Assembly: GCA_012518645.1 (NCBI GenBank) | Contig: JAAYRS010000148.1 | Coordinates: forward strand, 1 to 35,173 | DNA: 35,173 nucleotides | Origin: Bacillota bacterium | GTDB taxonomy: Bacteria; Bacillota; Limnochordia; Darwinibacteriales; Darwinibacteriaceae | Direction: 5' to 3' | In this document: one piece after another, positions 7,374 to 13,375 of the stretch | Layout of the letters: each line of letters starts with the position of its first letter | Position numbering within the stretch: position 1 is the stretch's first letter | Position numbers and translations under genes: made by a program | The notes under the pieces: generated by a model | What the model was told of the DNA's origin: nothing | What the model saw: only the letters and a program-made list of their open reading frames with translations | The model's database searches: none

Positions 7374-7717
7374 AATTGATTTTATCCCCTTCAAATTATT
7401 TTTAGGGCAACAACTGCATTTCCGGCCCATTTAAGAATGATCGGGGAGTCTCCATGTTTCCTCACCCTAGTGTTCTTGCGGGCTTTCTCTGCATTTGCTG
7501 CACTTTGGCCAGTTTTGGATCCTCGGGGTCGCACCTCCTTTCTTGGGAAATATACCAAAACTGGACCCAACCACCATGTTGATATGACTAACATAAGTTA
7601 GTGAAGTCGCTTTAGAATCTCCATGTTAACGGTGGTTCGCCTAGCTTATTCGCCTTTCTTAGTACTATTCCTCCTGCTAAACACCTTGTAGATCTTTCCA
7701 AGGACTTTTTTGGTAAA
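7374..7717 (-). promoter_or_regulatory. Long structured 5' leader of porin paralogue 2
   Basis: About 340 gene-free bases with several inverted repeats on the minus strand. AACCACCGTT (7628-7637) pairs with AACATGGTGGTT (7569-7580, two-base bulge) and encloses the hairpin ACTAAC-ATAA-GTTAGT (7587-7602). CCAGTTTTGG pairs with CCAAAACTGG (7555-7564 and 7509-7518, ten perfect pairs). Finally GGG-T-GAG/CTCCCC (7443-7467) has the 12-base loop GAAACATGGAGA. AACATGG occurs three times in this leader. A possible extended -10, TGGTATATT, lies near 7550. The 67-codon track ORF at 7391-7594 crosses these stems and is probably not a gene. Confidence 0.5.
7402..7455 (-). other. Possible 17-codon leader ORF (METPRSF...)
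   Basis: Opens at the ATG in GGAAACATGGAGACT, the same motif as in the other porin leader, with GAGGA just upstream. It stops 28 bases before the porin ATG. It shares the first three residues MET with the other candidate. Low confidence that it is translated. Confidence 0.2.
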
Positions 7718-7746
7718 AAAAAGGGAGCGTTCCGAACGCCCCCTTT
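7718..7746 (-). terminator. Rho-independent terminator of the ABC ATPase gene
   Basis: Minus-strand AAAGGGGGCGTT-CGG-AACGCTCCCTTT stem with a one-base mismatch, followed by a T-run (read as A-run on plus at 7714-7720). It is located 16 bases after the stop of the ATPase gene. Confidence 0.85.
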
Positions 7747-7761
7747 GCCAGCATTTGAATT

Positions 7762-8871
7762 TTAGCGAATAACGTTTTCCGTATCCTTATCGAAGAGATG
7801 AATGCTGTGCATGTTTAGGCCGACCCTGATTTTAGAACTATCAACAGCATCCGTACTAGCATCCAAGCGGGCAATAAAATTATTGTCGCCGGAAGTGAGA
7901 TAAGCGTAAACTTCGGAACCCATGGGTTCTGTTACATCTACATCAGCTTCAATAGTGGCATATCTTGGATCGTCCGCTACAAGAACAGCATCTTCAATTT
8001 CTTCCGGCCGAATGCCCAGTACAACATGTTCATTCACATATTGGCCGATGTTCTTGATCGAAGCGGCCTTTTCTGCAGGAATTTCTACTTTAATACCGTT
8101 AGAATCAACTGTGTAAGTCTCCCCTTCTTTACGCAGGACAACATCGAGGAAGTTCATGGCCGGACTGCCAATAAAACCAGCCACGAAAATATTATCCGGA
8201 TGCTTATAGATCTCCAAAGGAGCACCTACTTGGTAAATATGTCCGTCTTTCATAACGACAATCCGGTCACCCATGGTCATCGCTTCCGTTTGGTCATGGG
8301 TTACATACATAATGGTGGTTCTCAAACGATTGTGGAGCTTACTTAATTCGGCCCTCATTTGAACCCGCAGTTTCGCATCAAGGTTGGAAAGGGGCTCATC
8401 CATCAAGAAAACCTTGGGCTCCCGGACGATAGCCCGGCCTACAGCCACGCGCTGGCGCTGGCCGCCGGACAGAGCCTTTGGCTTCCGGTCCAATAGGTTT
8501 TCAATACCTAACAGCCGGGATGCTTCTTTTACTCTTTGATCGATTTGGTTCTTGGGAAACTTGCGAAGCTTAAGTCCAAAAGCCATGTTGTTGTAAACGT
8601 CCATGTGAGGGTAAAGTGCATAGTTTTGGAAAACCATGGCTATATCCCTATCTTTGGGAGGAACATCGTTTACAACCGTATCACCGATATAAATAGTGCC
8701 CGAAGTAATTTCTTCTAAGCCCGCCACCATCCTCAAAGTTGTGGTTTTACCGCAACCGGACGGCCCTACCAATACAATAAATTCCTCGTCATCGATATCC
8801 AAACTAATATTGTCTACTGCAGTAACATTGCCAAAGCGCTTGGTAATGTCTTTCAAAAGAACTTGTGCCAA
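7762..8871 (-). CDS. msmX: MsmX/UgpC-family sugar ABC transporter ATP-binding protein
   Basis: 369 residues from TTG at 8871 (AAGGAG eight bases upstream), giving MAQVLLKDITKRFG, the usual start of this family. The upstream ATG at 8892 has no ribosome site. Visible motifs are Walker A GPSGCGKTT (about 36-44), Q-loop VFQNYALYPH, signature LSGGQRQR (about 134), Walker B VFLMDEP, D-loop SNLDAKL and switch His in YVTHD. The C-terminal MalK/TOBE region contains IGSPAMNFL and GIRPEEI. These ATPases energise several different carbohydrate importers. No permease or binding-protein gene is adjacent, which fits a shared, stand-alone ATPase. It has its own promoter and terminator. The symbol follows the Bacillus shared ATPase and is a family-level assignment. 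Confidence 0.9.
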   Translation of the reverse strand: MAQVLLKDITKRFGNVTAVDNISLDIDDEEFIVLVGPSGCGKTTTLRMVAGLEEITSGTIYIGDTVVNDVPPKDRDIAMVFQNYALYPHMDVYNNMAFGLKLRKFPKNQIDQRVKEASRLLGIENLLDRKPKALSGGQRQRVAVGRAIVREPKVFLMDEPLSNLDAKLRVQMRAELSKLHNRLRTTIMYVTHDQTEAMTMGDRIVVMKDGHIYQVGAPLEIYKHPDNIFVAGFIGSPAMNFLDVVLRKEGETYTVDSNGIKVEIPAEKAASIKNIGQYVNEHVVLGIRPEEIEDAVLVADDPRYATIEADVDVTEPMGSEVYAYLTSGDNNFIARLDASTDAVDSSKIRVGLNMHSIHLFDKDTENVIR

Positions 8872-8901
8872 CGAAAAATCTCCTTTCGCCATAAGGTATA
8901 G

Positions 8902-8914
8902 GTATTTTAAATAC
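8902..8914. promoter_or_regulatory. Palindrome GTATTTTAAATAC upstream of the ABC ATPase
   Basis: A perfect 6+1+6 palindrome in the leader, between the promoter and the start codon. It may be an operator for a sugar-responsive repressor. Symmetry and position only. Confidence 0.3.
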
Positions 8915-8960
8915 GTCTAAGTTTATGCAAACTACTTAGATCATATTTTATTACACTCAC

Positions 8961-8989
8961 ATAATAACATAGATTATCCAGTTTGGCAA
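8961..8989 (-). promoter_or_regulatory. Sigma-A promoter of the ABC ATPase gene
   Basis: Minus-strand TTGCCA, 17 bases, TATTAT. Both hexamers are one base off consensus, and the -10 is about 90 bases before the TTG start, leaving an AT-rich leader. Confidence 0.65.
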
Positions 8990-9041
8990 AAGGAAATTGC
9001 ATATTATTTCAGCCGTAATATTTACCAATTCCCCAGCTTTC

Positions 9042-9860
9042 CTAGATTACATCGGGAAAACCCAAAATATGCCTGCGGATTGCCTGAGCCACACCGTGCT
9101 CATAATGGGCCCCCGTCTGGTATTGTGCGGCTTTTTTGGCCTCTTCTACCGCATTACTCACCGCAACTCCTATTTCAGCCGCTTCCAACATAGTAACATC
9201 GTTATTGCTGTCCCCAATAGCCATCACTTCTGTCCTCTTGAAACCCATAAAACGTGCTAACCATATTAAAGCCGCCCCTTTATGAGCTTCTAAAGCGGTA
9301 ATTTCCATAAATTTTTGTTGCGATTGGGCAATTTTTGCTTGGGCACCAAACAATTTTCTCATTTTTTTTACCAGTGCAGGCATTTTTTGCGGATCCCCAA
9401 TAACCAAAAGCTTTGATAATCGCTTTCCACCCTTGATAAAACCGGCTAAGTCTCCTACTTCCCGAGCCGGGACCCCCACAAATTTAACATATTCTTCAAT
9501 TTTTTGGTTTAAACGGGAAACATACAACTTATCCCGGTAATAAGCGTTGATGCTCCAACCCCGTTTCTGGCCGAATTGGACTATGGCTGCCGCCAGATCA
9601 ACGGAAAGGGGCCGTTCATAAATGATCTCCCCCGACAAACGCTGAATTAAAGCACCATTAAAACAGATAATTGGCTGATGGGAGGGCAAGTTGAGCTCCC
9701 GGGCGTACTTGACAGTAGCCGCAAACATTCTGCCGGTTGCTATCGTAAACATAATACCCCGTTCTAAAACTTCTTTAACAGCCTCTTTGTTTTCTCTGCT
9801 TAAAATCGAATTTCGATCTAAAAGCGTATCATCCAAATCCGCAGCAATCAGCCTAATCAT
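9042..9860 (-). CDS. Cof-type HAD-superfamily phosphatase
   Basis: 272 residues from the ATG at 9860 (GAGG six bases upstream; the ATG 12 bases earlier has a poorly spaced site). HAD motif I is AADLDDTLLD at the N-terminus, motif II IATGR near residue 42, and motif III/IV comprises a Lys in the C-terminal third and GDSNNDVTMLEAA near 220. The large C2B cap between motifs II and III and the IICFNGALI stretch place it with Cof/YkrA/YidA sugar-phosphate phosphatases. These cytosolic enzymes are broad in substrate, so no specific reaction can be given. It is transcribed alone, between the ABC ATPase promoter and the terminator of a barrel gene. Confidence 0.92.
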   Translation of the reverse strand: MIRLIAADLDDTLLDRNSILSRENKEAVKEVLERGIMFTIATGRMFAATVKYARELNLPSHQPIICFNGALIQRLSGEIIYERPLSVDLAAAIVQFGQKRGWSINAYYRDKLYVSRLNQKIEEYVKFVGVPAREVGDLAGFIKGGKRLSKLLVIGDPQKMPALVKKMRKLFGAQAKIAQSQQKFMEITALEAHKGAALIWLARFMGFKRTEVMAIGDSNNDVTMLEAAEIGVAVSNAVEEAKKAAQYQTGAHYEHGVAQAIRRHILGFPDVI

Positions 9861-9880
9861 CTCTACCCTCATTTCCCACT

Positions 9881-9915
9881 AAAAAGAAAGAGACGGTTGC
9901 AGCCCCCTCTTTCTT
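9881..9915 (-). terminator. Rho-independent terminator of small barrel gene A
   Basis: Minus-strand AAGAAAGAG-14 nt-CTCTTTCTT, nine pairs, ending in TTTTT. It lies about 50 bases after the stop of the 9966-10583 gene and just upstream of the Cof phosphatase gene. Confidence 0.75.
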
Positions 9916-9965
9916 CTGGCATTTTAATTTTGGTTTAAACCCGGACTTAGCGTTTTGTCCCAGTA

Positions 9966-10583
9966 TTAGAATTTAAATGTAACCCCACCGCCATAAAAGG
10001 TGCCCGAGAGAGATTTGTCCGCGTTTGCCCGGTAGCGGCCGATGGTTCCTTGAATCCCAATCCCTTCAAAAACGTCGTAACTCAAAGTGGCCCGGCCGCT
10101 TAGGAAGGTGCCGTTTTGGTCCTCAAACCGGAATTTAGGGGCGTAATTCAAATCCCCCACTAAGCGAATCTGGGGATCAAACTCAAATTTTAAACCTAAT
10201 TTTCCATAAAAGCCGCTGCCGGAGTTAGGATTCGATTCTGATTTGATTTCGAAATTGCTCCACCCCGCACCGAGAAAAACATCCAGTTCCGAATCGATAT
10301 CCAAGCGGTACTTAGCACCCCCCGCCAGGATCTGCACCGAAAACTTTTCCTCGCCTTCCCCCGATGAGTCAGATGATAGAAAAAATCCATCAGCTAGAAC
10401 CTGGGGGAAAATTTCAACATCGGCATTAACCAAAAACCCGCCCATCTTGTGGCTTCCGCCGGTGAAACCGTCGCTTTGGCCTAAAACATAGCTGAGATCC
10501 CCGTCTAAAGAGATAGCCATGGCGTTAAAAGCCAATAAAAATACGATGAACAGGGCACCGCAGAAAACAAAAGGTTTTTTCAC
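9966..10583 (-). CDS. Small outer-membrane beta-barrel protein A (OmpA/OmpW-like size)
   Basis: 205 residues. A signal peptide (MKKPFVFCGALFIVFLLAFNAMA) is followed by alternating strands typical of an eight-strand barrel: GGAKYRLDIDSELDVFLGAGWSNFEI, GFYGKLGLKFEFDPQIRLVGDLNYAP, TLSYDVFEGIGIQGTIGRYR. The last strand is GTFYGGGVTFKF with terminal Phe. The start is GTG with GGGAGG about ten bases upstream. It is divergent from another small barrel gene across 254 bases. Specific function unknown. Confidence 0.75.
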   Translation of the reverse strand: MKKPFVFCGALFIVFLLAFNAMAISLDGDLSYVLGQSDGFTGGSHKMGGFLVNADVEIFPQVLADGFFLSSDSSGEGEEKFSVQILAGGAKYRLDIDSELDVFLGAGWSNFEIKSESNPNSGSGFYGKLGLKFEFDPQIRLVGDLNYAPKFRFEDQNGTFLSGRATLSYDVFEGIGIQGTIGRYRANADKSLSGTFYGGGVTFKF

Positions 10584-10792
10584 TTTTATGTATCCTCCCT
10601 AAAAAGCCTTTTACCCTTCAATTCTAACTCTGTCCTAAAAATCCTTTCCAGAAGTGCAGGTTTTCCAAAATATTGGTAGAATTAGTGAGGCAGATTAGCC
10701 CGTTTGCTTAAGCTAAAACCCCAATTAGATTAAAAGGACAGAGGGCCTTTTTGACAAGTAATAACATAACCTTTTGACATGCCGGGAGAGGT

Positions 10793-10811
10793 TCAAGCGC
10801 TCTTCGCTTGA
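10793..10811. promoter_or_regulatory. Hairpin/inverted repeat in the divergent barrel intergenic region
   Basis: TCAAGCG-CTCTT-CGCTTGA, seven perfect pairs, lies 26 bases upstream of the GTG start of the plus-strand barrel. Two TTGACA hexamers occur just upstream (10751 and 10775), but neither has a good -10 at the right spacing. The remainder of 10584-10837 shows no ORF or other clear signal. Confidence 0.45.
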
Positions 10812-10837
10812 GAATAAGACAATAGGAGTGATGTTTT

Positions 10838-11512
10838 GTGCGCAAACAGATCTTGGTGATCAGCCTTCTTTTGATTTTTTTTGTGAATTGGGGCCACCCC
10901 GCTGCGGCCCAATTCAAGCTTGGCGCCCAGTTAGGTTATGGCCTGGCCAAGTATTCCAAGCCCGCGGGGGATGAGGAGGTTATTAGCACTGATATCAAAG
11001 AGTGGACAACCTATTTAGCGGGTAATTACACCTACAATGATCTGCTCCTGACAGGGTTTTATCGGAGCGGGCAGGCTTGGGACGGGCCTTTAAAGCACAG
11101 TTTAGCCCAAATTTGCGCCAACTATTCGATCTTGGAAGAGGACCTTTTGCAAGTCTATGCAGGATTGGGTTATCAATTCCTCCATGCCCGCCTGGAGCAC
11201 CCCGATCCGGGCAGCGAAGGAAAATTTGAACCCAGGAGCAATTCCTTTCTAGGCCAGGTCATAGTTGCCATCGATGTTATGGAAAACTTAGAAGCAATCA
11301 CTACAATCACCGCTGCCCCGCGATTGACTTGGAATCTGGATACCCCAAACGGAGCGGGCAATTCCTTTAATTACAGTTTAGATCTAATCTACGATTTCAA
11401 AGATGAGTATGGACTCCGGTTTGGCTTGATGGGCGGGAATTACAAAATTCGGGATCTTAAAATCAAGACCTCCTACACCGGGGCTAATCTGGGATTGACT
11501 TGGCATTTTTAA
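10838..11512 (+). CDS. Small outer-membrane beta-barrel protein B
   Basis: 224 residues. A signal peptide (MRKQILVISLLLIFFVNWGHPAAA) precedes QFKLGAQLGYGLAKY and a run of amphipathic strands (TYLAGNYTYNDLLLTGFYRSG, LLQVYAGLGYQFLHARLEH, FNYSLDLIYDFKDEYGLRFGLMGGNY). The protein ends GANLGLTWHF with terminal Phe. The start is GTG with AGGAG nine bases upstream; the overlapping ATG at 10831 is in another frame. One of only two plus-strand genes in the window, it is divergent from the similar-sized barrel A and convergent with uvrC. Function unknown. Confidence 0.75.
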   Translation: MRKQILVISLLLIFFVNWGHPAAAQFKLGAQLGYGLAKYSKPAGDEEVISTDIKEWTTYLAGNYTYNDLLLTGFYRSGQAWDGPLKHSLAQICANYSILEEDLLQVYAGLGYQFLHARLEHPDPGSEGKFEPRSNSFLGQVIVAIDVMENLEAITTITAAPRLTWNLDTPNGAGNSFNYSLDLIYDFKDEYGLRFGLMGGNYKIRDLKIKTSYTGANLGLTWHF

Positions 11513-11540
11513 AAGAGCTAGGATTTCTCTCCTAGCTCTT
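11513..11540. terminator. Terminator shared by barrel B and uvrC
   Basis: AAGAGCTAGGA-TTTCTC-TCCTAGCTCTT, eleven perfect pairs between convergent genes. The right arm overlaps the last codons of uvrC. On the minus strand it is followed by TTTTAAAAA-like sequence; on the plus strand the T-run is short. Confidence 0.8.
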
Positions 11541-13370
11541 GCGCATGTATTGATAGATTTCCTCGGCCAGTCCGCGGTGGATCCCCTTCACCTCTTGCAG
11601 TTCGGCAGGGCTTGCCCCGCGGATCTTGGCAACCGTGCCGAAATGGCGGATTAAAGCTTTTTTTCGTTTTGGACCAATGCCGGGGATTTCATCTAGAATA
11701 GAATGCCTGATCCTCCGCCCCCGCAAATTGCGGTGATAGGCCAGGGCAAAACGATGGGCCTCATCCCTTATCTGCCGCAGTAAAAGCAGCCCCGGGGAAT
11801 CGTAAGGTAAAGAAACCGGGTCGCTGCGCTCTTGAAGATAGATTTCTTCTTTGCGTTCCGCCAGGGACAAAAACGGAATCTGCAGCCCCAGTTCATCCCT
11901 TATTTCTAAGGCTGCTCCCAGATGCCCCTTGCCCCCATCAATTAAAACTAAATCCGGAAAGGTAGCAAATTTACCTTTTTCCTCTTGCTCCTCCCGTTCT
12001 TTCAAGCCCCGCCGGAAACGCCTGCCCACCACTTCCCGCATTGCCTCATAATCATTGGGCATCCCCTGCACGTTTTTGATCCTAAAACGGCGATAGTCAT
12101 CGCTTTTAAGCAGCCCTTTTTCCCAAACCACTAAGGAGGCAACTACATCGGAACCTTGAATGTTGGAAACGTCAAAGGCCTCGATGCGCTGAGGCTTTTC
12201 TTTTAAACCCACAATTTCCCGCAGCTGTTCACTGGCCCGCTGCACATGCCTTTTCTTGTGTTCTTCCCTAGTGCGCACTTCCTCCAAAAACACTTCAGCA
12301 TTTTTCATCACTAAATCCAGAAGCTGTTTTTTTGTCCCGCGCTGAGGCCTCCGTAAATAAACGCGGCCTTGGCGCAAACTACCCAGCCATTCTTCTAAAA
12401 TCTGAGGTTCTTTTAGTAACAAGGGAACAAAAATTTCCCTGGGCACGTAAGACGCTTCGGCATAAAACTGCTGTAAAAACGAACGTAAAATTTCCGGTGC
12501 TTCTTCTTGGGCAGAGCACTCTAACAGAAAATGCTCCCTGCCAATCAATTTGCCGCTGCGTACCAAAAATACTTGGACCGAAGCGAGTTCTCCCACCCGG
12601 GCGTAGCCCACGAAATCTTGATCACCCCGGTGGCTTGCTACAATTTTTTGCTTTTCCGCTAATGCTAGAAGATCTTCGATTTGATTACGGATCCGGGCAG
12701 CCTTCTCATATTCCAAGTTCTCCGAGGCCTGTTCCATCTTCTTTCTTAAATCGGGGATTAAACGATCGATTCGCCCTTCCAGAAAGAGAAGCACCTCTGC
12801 AATCATTTCCGCGTATTTTTCCTTACTGACTAGCCCTGCGCAGGGTCCTAAACAGCGCCCAATGTGATAGTTCAGGCACGGACGGCCTTTAGCCCCTTCC
12901 TGCACCGTTTTTCTACAGGTACGGATCGGAAAGGCAGAGCGCAAAAAGGAAAGCGTATTGCGCACGGCACCTACATCAGTATAGGGCCCGAAGTAGCGGG
13001 CTTGATCATTAAGGCGCCTGCGGACCATATAAACTCGGGGGAAATCCTCATTTACTGTTACCTTGATGTAAGGGTAAGTTTTATCGTCTTTCAGCCGCAC
13101 ATTATACCGCGGGCCATATTTCTTAATTAAGTTGTTCTCTAGAATCAAAGCCTCCACTTCTGAATCGGTAATAATATATTCCAGGTCCTCTATCTGCTCG
13201 ACCATAACTTTGACTTTAAGGGGGTGGGAACGGGATTTTTGAAAGTAAGAGCGGACCCGGTTTTTTAAGCTCACCGCTTTCCCCACATAAATAATTTCTC
13301 CGGCTTCGTTTTTCATAAGATAAACACCGGGTTTATTGGGTAAATTATCCAACTTGTGTTCTAAAGCCAT
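11532..13370 (-). CDS. uvrC: UvrC, excinuclease ABC dual-incision subunit
   Basis: 612 residues from the ATG at 13370, which has AAAGGA eight bases upstream. The ATG at 13379 overlaps the uvrA stop but has its ribosome site too close. The GIY-YIG nuclease domain is N-terminal (GVYLMKNEAGEIIYVGKA), followed by the Cys cluster CLNYHIGRCLGPC, a UVR motif (LEYEKAARIRNQI) near residue 205, the RNase H-like 5' nuclease (RIEAFDVSNIQGSDVVASLV) near 390 and C-terminal helix-hairpin-helix repeats (LDEIPGIGPKRKKALIRHFG). It makes the 3' and 5' cuts around a lesion after UvrB loading. It is the last gene of an overlapping uvrB-uvrA-uvrC operon. Confidence 0.98.
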   Translation of the reverse strand: MALEHKLDNLPNKPGVYLMKNEAGEIIYVGKAVSLKNRVRSYFQKSRSHPLKVKVMVEQIEDLEYIITDSEVEALILENNLIKKYGPRYNVRLKDDKTYPYIKVTVNEDFPRVYMVRRRLNDQARYFGPYTDVGAVRNTLSFLRSAFPIRTCRKTVQEGAKGRPCLNYHIGRCLGPCAGLVSKEKYAEMIAEVLLFLEGRIDRLIPDLRKKMEQASENLEYEKAARIRNQIEDLLALAEKQKIVASHRGDQDFVGYARVGELASVQVFLVRSGKLIGREHFLLECSAQEEAPEILRSFLQQFYAEASYVPREIFVPLLLKEPQILEEWLGSLRQGRVYLRRPQRGTKKQLLDLVMKNAEVFLEEVRTREEHKKRHVQRASEQLREIVGLKEKPQRIEAFDVSNIQGSDVVASLVVWEKGLLKSDDYRRFRIKNVQGMPNDYEAMREVVGRRFRRGLKEREEQEEKGKFATFPDLVLIDGGKGHLGAALEIRDELGLQIPFLSLAERKEEIYLQERSDPVSLPYDSPGLLLLRQIRDEAHRFALAYHRNLRGRRIRHSILDEIPGIGPKRKKALIRHFGTVAKIRGASPAELQEVKGIHRGLAEEIYQYMRKS

Positions 13371-13375
13371 TAATC

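Noticed and set aside
7569-7580. Longer leader ORF from AACATGGTGG (36 codons with a CSKC motif) in the porin-2 leader
   Set aside because: No ribosome site upstream, and both arms of a stable stem lie within it. The Cys pair looks incidental.
7391-7594. 67-residue minus-strand ORF in the porin-2 leader
   Set aside because: It runs across several inverted repeats, has no good ribosome site, and its composition is unlike the neighbouring proteins.
10196-10390. 64-residue minus-strand ORF inside small barrel A
   Set aside because: Out-of-frame shadow of a clear gene, no ribosome site.
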